Below are positions 52,353 to 61,207 of a stretch of DNA of 64,000 nucleotides, piece by piece. The notes under the pieces are model-generated. The model searched no databases. It saw only the letters and a program-made list of their open reading frames with translations, and had not been told where the DNA came from. Numbering within the stretch: position 1 is the stretch's first letter; every line of letters begins with the position of its first letter. Both the position numbers and the translations under genes were made by a program. The DNA is from Gelidibacter sediminis (lineage in GTDB: Bacteria; Bacteroidota; Bacteroidia; Flavobacteriales; Flavobacteriaceae): positions 1,054,001 through 1,118,000 of the forward strand of contig NZ_SOBW01000007.1 in the NCBI RefSeq assembly GCF_004364975.1, given 5' to 3'.

Positions 52353-52360
52353 TATTTTTG
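52353..52360 (+). promoter_or_regulatory. Candidate -7 promoter box (TATTTTTG) for purD
   Basis: This exactly matches TAnnTTTG, ending 17 bp before the purD ATG at 52378, so it favours that start over the longer upstream frame. Confidence 0.4.
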
Positions 52361-52377
52361 CAACAAACAACACAATC

Positions 52378-53649
52378 ATGACCATTTTAATCCTCGGTTC
52401 CGGTGGAAGGGAACACACATTTGCTTGGAAACTTGTCCAAAGTCCATTATGTCAGAAACTATTCGTCGCGCCTGGAAATTCCGGTACGGCAGACATTGCA
52501 GAAAATATTGACCTTAGCGTCACTGATTTTGATGCGATAAAAACATTGGTATTGGAAAAACAAATTGATATGGTTGTGGTCGGGCCGGAAGACCCATTGG
52601 TACTGGGTATCCATGATTTTTTCCTGAATGATTCAGACCTTAAGCACGTGGCCGTTATTGGACCACAAAAAGCTGCGGCACAATTGGAAGGCAGTAAGGA
52701 ATTTGCTAAGGAATTTTTATTTCGTCATAACATTCCAACCGCTGCATACCAAAGTTTTGATGCGAGTTCATTGGAAGCTGGATACAACTTTCTGGAGACT
52801 TTAAGTCCGCCATACGTTTTAAAAGCCGACGGATTAGCAGCAGGCAAGGGCGTACTTATTTTAAATGAGCTTGACGAAGCTAAAGCAGAACTTAAGAGCA
52901 TGTTGGTGGATGCCAAATTTGGAGCCGCAAGCACCAAGGTGGTTGTTGAAGAGTTTTTGGATGGAATTGAATTGAGTTGTTTTGTGTTGACTGATGGGAA
53001 ACACTATCAAATTTTACCTACTGCTAAAGATTACAAACGTATTGGCGAAGGTGATACCGGATTAAATACGGGAGGAATGGGTGCTGTTTCACCTGTACCC
53101 TTTGCAACTGAATCATTTTTACAGAAGATTGAAGAACGCGTTGTAAAACCAACGGTTGCGGGACTTCAAAAAGATGGATTGGATTATAAAGGCTTTATTT
53201 TTATCGGCCTAATTAAGGTTGGAGACAATCCAAAGGTCATTGAATACAATGTGCGTATGGGCGATCCGGAAACGGAGGTTGTTTTGCCGCGACTTAAAAA
53301 TGACCTTGTTGAAATTTTTCAGGCTATTGCAAATCAGAAGCTGGACAAAATCAAAATTGAGATAGATGAGCGTGCAGCTACAACTGTTATGTTGGTGTCT
53401 GGTGGCTATCCAGAAGCGTACGAAAAGGGGAAGGAAATAACAGGATTACTGAATTTGACAGATGTACTTCCTTTTCATGCTGGCGCTATTATAAATGATG
53501 GTAAAGTAGTGACATCTGGCGGCCGTGTGATGGCAATTACATCTTTTGGTGACACTTACCAAGAAGCCATAAAAAAATCTTATCAAAATATAGAAAAACT
53601 ACATTTTGATAAGATGTATTACCGTAAGGATATCGGTTTTGATTTATAG
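52378..53649 (+). CDS. purD: Phosphoribosylamine--glycine ligase
   Basis: This is the second step of purine synthesis, joining phosphoribosylamine and glycine with ATP. The protein begins TILILGSGGREHTFAWKL, the GARS N-terminal signature. The ATP-grasp part has PYVLKADGLAAGKGVLIL and DYKRIGEGDTGLNTGGMGAV. The metal-binding block is VIEYNVRMGDPETEVVLPRL. The frame is open to 52288, but the ATG at 52378 (423 residues) gives the canonical start and sits just after a promoter box. The 3' end overlaps the converging DUF6341 gene by 6 bp. Confidence 0.96.
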   Translation: MTILILGSGGREHTFAWKLVQSPLCQKLFVAPGNSGTADIAENIDLSVTDFDAIKTLVLEKQIDMVVVGPEDPLVLGIHDFFLNDSDLKHVAVIGPQKAAAQLEGSKEFAKEFLFRHNIPTAAYQSFDASSLEAGYNFLETLSPPYVLKADGLAAGKGVLILNELDEAKAELKSMLVDAKFGAASTKVVVEEFLDGIELSCFVLTDGKHYQILPTAKDYKRIGEGDTGLNTGGMGAVSPVPFATESFLQKIEERVVKPTVAGLQKDGLDYKGFIFIGLIKVGDNPKVIEYNVRMGDPETEVVLPRLKNDLVEIFQAIANQKLDKIKIEIDERAATTVMLVSGGYPEAYEKGKEITGLLNLTDVLPFHAGAIINDGKVVTSGGRVMAITSFGDTYQEAIKKSYQNIEKLHFDKMYYRKDIGFDL

Positions 53650-53871
53650 AAACGAATGGGATGAGATGCTCTTGTCCTCTTCGTCGTTGTCGTTGTAAGA
53701 TTTTAATTGTAGCATCCAATAAACAAATGCCACCATAGCTATAATTATAAATAGCCAAGAAAAGATATTGGCTAACCACCAATTGCTAAGCTCCAATTCT
53801 TTTAAAGCGTCAAAAGGCAAGAAAAGAACATTTACAAACAATTCTCCAATGCCATTAAAAAAATCTTTCAT
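53644..53871 (-). CDS. DUF6341 family small membrane protein
   Basis: This 75-residue protein has one clear membrane helix (about 31-54, WLANIFSWLFIIIAMVAFVYW) and an acidic, Ser-rich C-terminus. The start MKDFFNGIGELFVNVLFLPFDAL is typical of a small flavobacterial family known as DUF6341. Function is unknown. It converges on purD with a 6 bp overlap and diverges from the DUF6427 gene, an arrangement I believe is common in this family. Confidence 0.78.
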   Translation of the reverse strand: MKDFFNGIGELFVNVLFLPFDALKELELSNWWLANIFSWLFIIIAMVAFVYWMLQLKSYNDNDEEDKSISSHSFL

Positions 53872-53896
53872 GATAATAAATATTATATTTACCCCA

Positions 53897-53904
53897 CAAA
53901 ATTA
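53897..53904 (-). promoter_or_regulatory. Candidate -7 promoter box (TAATTTTG) for the DUF6341 gene
   Basis: On the minus strand this matches TAnnTTTG about 25 bp before the DUF6341 start, in the gap between the two divergent genes. Confidence 0.35.
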
Positions 53905-53998
53905 CACTTTTTTTATTTGAAAAGTTATATAAAATCGAGACGAATTTTATTTTCATAGAAGTTTAAGATGCAGCATTAAACCCAGAACATAGCTCTAA

Positions 53999-54922
53999 AT
54001 GATTTCAAATTTTTTCGGTAAGGCTAAGCCTATTCATTTACTTCTAGTTAGCGCAATGCTTCTTGTTGTGTTTACCATTGCAAAAGTCTCAACTATTTCC
54101 TCGCCTTTTTCCTTAGAACTCCTTTTCAAACAAACAGTGCTTTTCGGAGTATGTCTCGCGTCACTATTTGTGCTTGATTTTTTTGTAAGTAAAAATAATC
54201 TCACCAAACGCAATAGCTATAAAATTTTAATGTTCGGTTTATTTGTAGCCGTTCTGCCGGAAACTTTGCTCAATTCAAAATTGTTGATTGCTAATCTCTT
54301 TATTTTATTGGCATTAAGACGATTGATAAGTTTGCGTTCGCGCAAAGAGGTAAAGAAAAAACTTTTTGATGCCGCTTTTTGGATCAGTTTAGCCACGCTG
54401 TTATTCTTTTGGGCAGCCCTGTTTTACCTTTTGATTGTGATGGCAATAATACTGTATTCTATCATCCATATCAAAAACTGGTTCATTCCCATCTTGGGGG
54501 TTCTTAGTGTGGCCATCATTGCCGCATCTTATATGATTATTATGGATATTGAATTTGAACTGTATTTACATGGTTTTTTTGATGTCAGCTTAGACTTTAC
54601 ACCCCTAAATTCCAAGCGAATCATCATAGCCGCAACCTTGCTCTTGTCATATGGAGCATGGGCATCATTTTACTATTTACGGAATTTGAAACACCAATTG
54701 AAGAGTAATAGACCTTCATTTATTATAGTGATCATTTCCTCATTAATCGCGTTACTGATTATTTTAGTATCGCCATATAAAGATGGAAGTGAGTTTATTT
54801 TTCTATTCGCGCCACTTGCCATCATCATGTCCAATTACCTAGAAATTATTCCAGAGCGCTGGTTTAAAGAAAGTTTAATTTTGGGGCTAATCGTCGTGTC
54901 AATAGTCAATTTAATGCTGTAA
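53999..54922 (+). CDS. DUF6427 multi-pass membrane protein
   Basis: This 307-residue inner-membrane protein has about nine hydrophobic helices, short basic loops (SLRSRKEVKKKLFDAAFW, RNLKHQLKSNRPS) and no obvious catalytic motif. It belongs to a Bacteroidota family I know as DUF6427. It lies between DUF6341 and upp, with its 3' end overlapping upp by 12 bp. Function is unknown. Confidence 0.75.
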   Translation: MISNFFGKAKPIHLLLVSAMLLVVFTIAKVSTISSPFSLELLFKQTVLFGVCLASLFVLDFFVSKNNLTKRNSYKILMFGLFVAVLPETLLNSKLLIANLFILLALRRLISLRSRKEVKKKLFDAAFWISLATLLFFWAALFYLLIVMAIILYSIIHIKNWFIPILGVLSVAIIAASYMIIMDIEFELYLHGFFDVSLDFTPLNSKRIIIAATLLLSYGAWASFYYLRNLKHQLKSNRPSFIIVIISSLIALLIILVSPYKDGSEFIFLFAPLAIIMSNYLEIIPERWFKESLILGLIVVSIVNLML

Positions 54923-55570
54923 CTTGTCTCCAAATGCAAGATCGCCAGCATCTCCAAGTCCCGGCATGATATAGCCTTTCTCATTCAAATCAGGATCTAC
55001 GGTCGCAATCCATAAATGGGTGTCTTTGCCAAAATGTTTGCTGATGTATGCAATGCCTTCTTCGGCACCAATAACACAGGCCAAATGCACTTCTTTTGGT
55101 TTTCCAAAGGGTTTTAAGGCTTCAAACGTTGCTACTAAAGATTGTCCGGTAGCCAACATAGGATCGGCTAAAATGAGGGTTTTGTTTTCCAAGTCGGGGC
55201 AGGCTAAATACTCTACTATAATCTCGAAACTATCTGGTTTTTTTTGGTGTTGTCTGTAAGCTGAAATGAATGCGTTCTGGGCATTATCAAAATAAGTTAG
55301 CAATCCGTTATGTAAAGGTACTCCGGCCCTTAAAATGGAACAGAGCACAATGTCATTGTCCATAACATTCATTTCACACACGCCTAAAGGGGTTTGAATC
55401 TGTGAGGGTTTATAGTTTAAAACTTTGCTGATTTCGTATCCCAAAATCTCACCAATGCGTTCAATATTTCTTCTAAAACGCATGCGGTCTTTTTGGATGG
55501 TAACGTCTCTCATTTCTGAAATAAACGTATTTAAAATTGAATTGTTTTCTGCTAAATTATGAATGTGCAT
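54911..55570 (-). CDS. upp: Uracil phosphoribosyltransferase
   Basis: This pyrimidine salvage enzyme makes UMP from uracil and PRPP. The 219-residue protein has the PRPP-binding motif LILADPMLATGQSLVAT and the pattern LCSILRAGVPLHNGLL. The uracil-binding C-terminal block is YIMPGLGDAGDLAFG. Length is normal. It is divergent from DUF4254 and converges on DUF6427 with a 12 bp overlap. Confidence 0.94.
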   Translation of the reverse strand: MHIHNLAENNSILNTFISEMRDVTIQKDRMRFRRNIERIGEILGYEISKVLNYKPSQIQTPLGVCEMNVMDNDIVLCSILRAGVPLHNGLLTYFDNAQNAFISAYRQHQKKPDSFEIIVEYLACPDLENKTLILADPMLATGQSLVATFEALKPFGKPKEVHLACVIGAEEGIAYISKHFGKDTHLWIATVDPDLNEKGYIMPGLGDAGDLAFGDKLQH

Positions 55571-55644
55571 AAGGCTTGAACTCTATATTGAATGGTAAAG
55601 TTAACTAAAATTGAAGTATATTTACTCCTTATAATTTTTAGACT

Positions 55645-56253
55645 ATGTTTACAGCAAAAGCCAATGAAATTTTCCAAGAGGTTATTGACACCTATCATAT
55701 AAAAAATACGGTAGATCAACCTTTTATAAATATTTATGATGAAGACAAACAACTCATTGAACATCTGTTATATAGAAAATGTTGGATAGATACGGTGCAA
55801 TGGCATTATGAGGACATTATTAGAGATCCAAACATCAATCCTGTTGCTGCATTACAGTTGAAACGTCAAATAGATGCTTCCAATCAGGATCGGACAGATA
55901 TGGTGGAGTATATTGATAGCTACTTCTTAGATGTTTACAATGATATAGAGCCACAACCAAATGCAACCATTAATACAGAGAGTCCAGCATGGGCAATTGA
56001 TAGGTTGTCTATTTTGGCGTTAAAAATTTACCATATGAATGAAGAAGTTGAGCGCCCTGACGCCGCTTCATCCCACAAATTAAATTGTCAAACCAAACTT
56101 AGTGTGCTTCTTGAACAACGTAAAGATTTGAGTCAGGCCATTGATGATTTATTGGTAGACATTAAACAAGGTACTAAATACATGAAGGTGTACAAGCAAA
56201 TGAAAATGTACAATGATGACGAACTTAACCCTGTATTGAGGAGTCAAAAATAA
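55645..56253 (+). CDS. DUF4254 family protein
   Basis: This is a 202-residue helical cytoplasmic protein of the DUF4254 family in Bacteroidota, with unknown function. Recognisable blocks are LLYRKCWIDTVQWHYEDIIR, DASNQDRTDMVEYIDSYF and PAWAIDRLSILALKIYHM. It is followed after 71 bp by a GT9 heptosyltransferase-like gene; the pairing is often seen in this group and hints at a link to LPS core assembly, but no mechanism is visible. Confidence 0.83.
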   Translation: MFTAKANEIFQEVIDTYHIKNTVDQPFINIYDEDKQLIEHLLYRKCWIDTVQWHYEDIIRDPNINPVAALQLKRQIDASNQDRTDMVEYIDSYFLDVYNDIEPQPNATINTESPAWAIDRLSILALKIYHMNEEVERPDAASSHKLNCQTKLSVLLEQRKDLSQAIDDLLVDIKQGTKYMKVYKQMKMYNDDELNPVLRSQK

Positions 56254-56324
56254 CACCCACTTAAAATTCCTTTTCTAATCTTATAGAGATTGTGAATTCC
56301 GGTACGCATCGGAAGACTTACACT

Positions 56325-57347
56325 ATGTCAAAACCACCAAAACACATCCTGGTTATACGCCTTTCCGCTATGGGAGACGTTGCTATGACGGTTCCTGTCT
56401 TGCGAGCTTTTACTGAGCAGTATCCTGATATTAAAATAACCGTGTTGACCAGAGGGTTTTTTAAACCTTTCTTTCGAGATTTGGAGAATGTATCTGTATT
56501 TGCTGCAGATTTAAAGGACAAACACAAAGGTTTTTTTGGACTTTTGGAGCTTTCCAAAGAATTGCGGACCTTAGGAATTGATGCCGTTGCCGACTTACAT
56601 AATGTACTTCGAAGTAAAATCTTAAAGATTTTTCTCTTAGATTTAAAACCCATACAAATTGATAAAGGTCGTGCTGAAAAGAAAGCGTTGATTAAAGGCG
56701 ACATCTTTGAACAGCTAAAAACCACACACCAACGTTATAGAGATGTTTTTGAAAAGTTGGGCGTGCCTATTAAAAACATCCAGCCTAAGTTTCCGGAACG
56801 CGCTATATTGAGCCCGAAGGTACTTGACATTGTAGGGAGGGATAATAAAAACTGGATTGGGATTGCACCTTTTGCGGCCCATAAAAGTAAAATGTATCCG
56901 TTGCCACTAATGGAGCAAGTCATTGAAAAGCTTTCAAAGGAACATACAATCCTATTATTTGGAGGAAAAGAGGATGCTGAATATTTAATCACTTTACAAA
57001 ATGATCATGTTCATACCATTGCGGGAAAATTGAGTTTGGATGAAGAATTGGACGTCATTTCAAATTTAGACCTTATGCTTTCTATGGACTCTGGCAATGC
57101 GCACATGGCAGCAATGATGGGGATAAGGGTGGTCACGCTTTGGGGTGTTACGCATCCTTATGCTGGTTTCTACCCATTTTATCAAGATGCCAACTTTGCC
57201 TTGTTGGCCGATCGCTCTAAATTTCCTAAAATTCCAACGTCAATCTATGGCAATAAATTTCCAGAAGGTTATGAAGATTGTATGCATACCATCCGTCCTG
57301 AGGAAATTATCGAAAAGGTGAAACAAGTTGTAAAAAAACCCCACTAA
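56325..57347 (+). CDS. GT9 (heptosyltransferase-like) glycosyltransferase
   Basis: This transferase of the GT9 family normally adds heptose to the LPS inner core on the cytoplasmic side of the inner membrane. The N-terminus ILVIRLSAMGDVAMTVPVLR is diagnostic. The C-terminal half has WIGIAPFAAHKSKMYPL, LLFGGKEDAEYLITLQ and LMLSMDSGNAHMAAMMGIRV with the GT9 donor-binding region. The frame opens at a GTG (56292), but the ATG at 56325 gives a 340-residue protein with the usual N-terminus. No heptose biosynthesis gene is nearby, so the donor may be another sugar. Confidence 0.88.
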   Translation: MSKPPKHILVIRLSAMGDVAMTVPVLRAFTEQYPDIKITVLTRGFFKPFFRDLENVSVFAADLKDKHKGFFGLLELSKELRTLGIDAVADLHNVLRSKILKIFLLDLKPIQIDKGRAEKKALIKGDIFEQLKTTHQRYRDVFEKLGVPIKNIQPKFPERAILSPKVLDIVGRDNKNWIGIAPFAAHKSKMYPLPLMEQVIEKLSKEHTILLFGGKEDAEYLITLQNDHVHTIAGKLSLDEELDVISNLDLMLSMDSGNAHMAAMMGIRVVTLWGVTHPYAGFYPFYQDANFALLADRSKFPKIPTSIYGNKFPEGYEDCMHTIRPEEIIEKVKQVVKKPH

Positions 57348-57533
57348 AAATAGCAGGGTTAATGATCTAATGCCTTATTAATAGATATCCTTATAGCAAC
57401 ATGTAAATCTTCTATAAAAATATCAGTTTACATGAATTTATCTCTGCTCAATTAAAATTTATTTTAATTTTTCGACATAATAAAAATTTTAATGGATAAA
57501 ATACATCCTCAATGGATTTTTTATAGCAAACTG

Positions 57534-58589
57534 TTAAATGTCATCGTAATCAATACTCACATTTGGAGTCAGTGGATGTGCTTGACAGGTCAGAATTAAA
57601 CCATCTGCAACTTCGCCATCCGTCAAAATATTATTTTGTCGCATTTTCACATCGCCTTCTGTAACACGAGCTAAACAACTACTACAAATGCCTCCCTGAC
57701 AAGAATACGGTGCATCTAAGTCTTTGTCTAATGCAGCTTCGAGTATGGTTTGCTTCTGTGACATTTCAAAAGTTGTAGTTTCATCATCCAAAACCACAGT
57801 AATTTTGGTCTGACCATCAGGAATGGTTGCCGTATCTCTTTCCGTTGGTTTTGCGGCTTTAAACAATTCAAAATAAACACGTTCTCTAGGAGTATGATGT
57901 TCTGCAAGTACATCTTTAACGGTGTGAATCATCTCTTCAGGTCCACATATGTAGAACGCATCTATGTCCAAATCTTTGTGTTTATTTTTCAAAATGAGAT
58001 TCACTGTGCTTTTTTCAATACGACCAAAAATAGAATCGTCTTCTTTTGCTTGACTGAAAACAAATTGGATGGACAAACGTTTATTATATTGGTGTTGAAG
58101 CTCCAATAACTCTTTTAAAAACATGGTATCCTCTGTGGTCTTGTTACCATACACCAAAATAACATTGCTTAATACCTCCTCTTCCAACGCACATTTTATA
58201 ATGCTCAATATTGGGGTAATACCACTTCCTGCAGCAAAAAGCGCAATGTGTTTTACCATGGTGTCATTGGGTTTAAAGGTGAAATGGCCTCGTGGTGGTG
58301 CAACTTCTAAAGTATCTCCTACTTTTAATTGATTGTTGGCATAGACAGAGAATGTACCCTCCGAAACTTCCTTCACTGCAACCTTTAATTCACCACTTTT
58401 TGGAGAGGAACATAACGAATAATCCCGTCTTAATTCTTGGCCATCCAAAGTGCTTTTTAAAGTAACGTATTGACCTGCTTTAAACTGATAGATTTCTTTC
58501 AAATCTTGAGGTACCTCAAAGCTGATGGTAACCGCTTTTGAAGTCGTTTTCTCGATGTGTTTTATAGTTAGGGTATGAAATTCTGACAT
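57534..58589 (-). CDS. PaaE-type ferredoxin reductase (FAD, NAD(P)H, 2Fe-2S)
   Basis: This soluble electron-transfer protein has three domains: an FAD-binding beta-barrel (about 1-105, with RDYSLCSSP), an NAD(P)H-binding domain (about 110-235, with ALFAAGSGITPILSII and FYICGPEEMI) and a C-terminal plant-type 2Fe-2S ferredoxin domain. The cluster ligands are Cys297, Cys302, Cys305 and Cys335 in the spacing C-x4-C-x2-C-x29-C. This order matches PaaE, the reductase of phenylacetyl-CoA epoxidase. The paaABCD genes are not adjacent, so it may serve another oxygenase. Confidence 0.9.
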   Translation of the reverse strand: MSEFHTLTIKHIEKTTSKAVTISFEVPQDLKEIYQFKAGQYVTLKSTLDGQELRRDYSLCSSPKSGELKVAVKEVSEGTFSVYANNQLKVGDTLEVAPPRGHFTFKPNDTMVKHIALFAAGSGITPILSIIKCALEEEVLSNVILVYGNKTTEDTMFLKELLELQHQYNKRLSIQFVFSQAKEDDSIFGRIEKSTVNLILKNKHKDLDIDAFYICGPEEMIHTVKDVLAEHHTPRERVYFELFKAAKPTERDTATIPDGQTKITVVLDDETTTFEMSQKQTILEAALDKDLDAPYSCQGGICSSCLARVTEGDVKMRQNNILTDGEVADGLILTCQAHPLTPNVSIDYDDI

Positions 58590-58759
58590 GGTTTAATTTT
58601 TTTTTTCAAAAGTAACGAATGCTTATAATAAATGCCACATCTCTAACAAAATAATAAGATGACAAGCATAATTTGGTTAGCCTAATTTCCAGCCTATAAA
58701 TTTTGTTTGTAACAAATACGGTATTTTTAGTACCAATATTTCAACTTCAATCTTATAGT

Positions 58760-60232
58760 ATGCTCAAATATTTTATCAGTCTCGAATGGAAATCCTTTAT
58801 TCGATCCGCATCATTTAAAACCAATCTATTCTTTAAGATCATGATGGTCATAGGAGCATTATGGATTACTGGTTCTTTTCTATTATTAGGTTTTGGCGCT
58901 TATTTTATGATTGAAGAGGGATTAAAGATGGAACCTTTTGAAGTCGTCAACCAAGCGCTAATTTACTATATGGTTTTTGATCTTGCCTTCAGGTATTTTC
59001 TTCAAAAAATGCCAGTTATGAACATTAAACCTTTAATGTATCTCCCAATTAAAAGAGATGCCATTGTCAATTTTGCCGTTGGTAAAACCATGATTTCGTT
59101 TTTTAACTTACTTCATGCTTTTCTTTTTGTTCCGTTCTCTATAGTTCTTATTATTGAAGGATTTCCAGCAATGCAAGTCATAACTTGGTATTTGGCAATT
59201 TTAGGATTGGTATTTTGTAACAACTTTATCAATATTTTTATAAATAACAAGGATATTGTTTTTTATACTGTGGTTGGCATGGTTATTATCATGATGGGCC
59301 TTCAATATTTGGAGGTGTTTGATATCACAAATTTCACTGCGCCTTTGTTTAAAGCATTTTATGCCATCCCATATCTTGCGCTAATTCCGCTCATTTTGGC
59401 TTTTGTCTTCTATAAAATGGCCTTTACATATTTTAAGAAGAATCTGTATTTAGACGCAGGATTGTCTTCAAAACATGATGTTGCTAAAACAGAAAATTAT
59501 TCCTGGTTAGACCGGTTTGGAAGTTTATCGACCTTTCTCAAAAATGATATTAAACTATTAAGACGTAACAAGCGTTCTAAAATGACCTTGTTTATGAGCG
59601 TTATCTTTATATTTTACGGATTATTGTTCTTTACAAATGCCGTAGAAGCTTATGATGGCCCCTTTTGGCGCATTTTTGCGGGTATTTTTGTCTCTGGTGG
59701 ATTCCTATTCACCTTCGGACAATTTGTACCGAGTTGGGATAGTGCCTATTACCCCTTAATGATGAGTCAAAACATTCGCTATAAAGAATATCTGGAATCA
59801 AAATGGTATTTAATGGTTTTTGCAACCATCATTTCTACAGTTGTCTCGGCATTTTACTTGTACTGGGGATGGCAAGCGTATGCCGCCGTAGTTGTGGGAG
59901 CAGCCTATAATATAGGAGTTAACAGCCATTTGGTGCTTTTAGGTGGCGCTTATATAAAAACACCTATTGATTTAACAACTAGTAAAAAAGCTTTTGGAGA
60001 CAAGCAAGCTTTTAATGCAAAAACCATGTTATTGACCATTCCAAAGTTACTATTGCCAATGGCAATTTATGCTGCTGGACATTTTACATTAGGCGAAGTT
60101 TTTGGCTTTGCTTTGGTCGCCGTTTTCGGATTGGCCGGATTACTATTTAAGAATAGAGTTTTTAAACTTATAGAAAAAATATATAAGTCAGAGAAGTATA
60201 AAACATTAGCCGCTTACAAACAAAACAATTAG
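58760..60232 (+). CDS. DUF5687 membrane protein (probable ABC exporter permease)
   Basis: This 490-residue inner-membrane protein has about 11-12 hydrophobic helices. It belongs to the DUF5687 family, in which the gene is typically followed by an ABC ATPase. The frame is open to 58703, but ATG at 58760 gives MLKYFISLEWKSFIRSASFK, the family start. The large cytoplasmic loop contains FLKNDIKLLRRNKRSKMTL. The ATPase starts 2 bp after its stop, so the two are almost certainly subunits of one exporter. Substrate unknown. Confidence 0.83.
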   Translation: MLKYFISLEWKSFIRSASFKTNLFFKIMMVIGALWITGSFLLLGFGAYFMIEEGLKMEPFEVVNQALIYYMVFDLAFRYFLQKMPVMNIKPLMYLPIKRDAIVNFAVGKTMISFFNLLHAFLFVPFSIVLIIEGFPAMQVITWYLAILGLVFCNNFINIFINNKDIVFYTVVGMVIIMMGLQYLEVFDITNFTAPLFKAFYAIPYLALIPLILAFVFYKMAFTYFKKNLYLDAGLSSKHDVAKTENYSWLDRFGSLSTFLKNDIKLLRRNKRSKMTLFMSVIFIFYGLLFFTNAVEAYDGPFWRIFAGIFVSGGFLFTFGQFVPSWDSAYYPLMMSQNIRYKEYLESKWYLMVFATIISTVVSAFYLYWGWQAYAAVVVGAAYNIGVNSHLVLLGGAYIKTPIDLTTSKKAFGDKQAFNAKTMLLTIPKLLLPMAIYAAGHFTLGEVFGFALVAVFGLAGLLFKNRVFKLIEKIYKSEKYKTLAAYKQNN

Positions 60233-60234
60233 TT

Positions 60235-60957
60235 ATGATAACAGTATCCAATCTTTCAAAAAAATACAACGCTGATCCGGTTTTACAAATAGAAACCTTA
60301 GACATTCCTAAAGGTCAAAGCTTCGGATTAGTGGGCAATAATGGCGCGGGGAAAACAACGTTTTTCAGTTTGTTGTTAGATTTAATTCAGCCTACTACGG
60401 GCCATATAAAAAGTAAGGACATACAAGTTGATAATAGTGAAGATTGGAAACCATTTACCTCTGCTTATATTGACGAATCGTTTCTAATTGGGTATTTAAC
60501 TCCAGAGGAATACTTTTATTTTATAGGTGAATTGCGTGGGCAAAATAAAGCTGATGTAGATGCGCTATTGCAGGGATTCTCTGATTTTTTCCATGGAGAG
60601 ATCCTTAATCAGAAAAAGTATTTACGAGATTTAAGTAAAGGAAACCAAAAGAAAGTAGGCATTGTTGCGGCACTTATTGGAAGTCCTGAAATTATCATCC
60701 TCGATGAGCCTTTCGCTAATTTAGATCCTACAACCCAAATCCGCCTGAAACAAATTATAAAAAACTTAGCTGAACAACAAGGTGTGACAGTGTTGGTATC
60801 CAGTCATGACTTGATGCATGTTACCGAAGTTTGCGAGCGTATTGTGGTATTGGAAAAAGGTCAAATTGTTAAAGATATAGTTACAAGCGCCGCAACGTTA
60901 AAGGAACTGGAAGTGCATTTTGCAGGCACCGAAGCTTTTCAAGCTGAACATTTATAA
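60235..60957 (+). CDS. ABC transporter ATP-binding protein
   Basis: This 240-residue ATPase powers the adjoining DUF5687 permease. Walker A is GNNGAGKTT (34-42), the signature is LRDLSKGNQKKVGIVAAL, Walker B is IIILDEPFANLDP, and the switch His is in LVSSHDLMHV. The signature reads LSKGN rather than LSGGQ, as in many multidrug-type ATPases (ABC2 class). The gap to DUF5687 is 2 bp. A hairpin terminator follows at 61.0 kb. Confidence 0.94.
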   Translation: MITVSNLSKKYNADPVLQIETLDIPKGQSFGLVGNNGAGKTTFFSLLLDLIQPTTGHIKSKDIQVDNSEDWKPFTSAYIDESFLIGYLTPEEYFYFIGELRGQNKADVDALLQGFSDFFHGEILNQKKYLRDLSKGNQKKVGIVAALIGSPEIIILDEPFANLDPTTQIRLKQIIKNLAEQQGVTVLVSSHDLMHVTEVCERIVVLEKGQIVKDIVTSAATLKELEVHFAGTEAFQAEHL

Positions 60958-61010
60958 CTTAGAAAATTTTAACAAAAAGCAATGTTAAATACAGCCAACA
61001 AATGAGCATC

Positions 61011-61048
61011 AAAGGCCTTTCAAGTGATTATACTTGAAAGGTCTTTTC
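61011..61048 (+). terminator. Hairpin terminator after the ABC ATPase gene
   Basis: AAAGGCCTTTCAAGT pairs with ACTTGAAAGGTCTTT (one G-T wobble) around a 6-nt loop and is followed by a short T-rich tract. It separates the exporter operon from the SprE-like gene. Confidence 0.65.
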
Positions 61049-61207
61049 AATTTTATGCCTATGTATGTTCGCATGACCAAGTATCAAATGCCTTCTTCGA
61101 AAAGTCCGTCGTTTTTAACCCTAAAATTCAAAAAGATGCTTATTTTTACGGCATTGCATAATATTTATAACTGTTTTTAAGTTATCTGATATTCAAACCA
61201 AACCCAC

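Noticed and set aside
52143-52377. Possible gene or RNA in the CapK - purD gap
   Set aside because: 235 bp with only short frames and no recognisable RNA; it holds promoter-like sequence and one GGTCTTGATTC copy.
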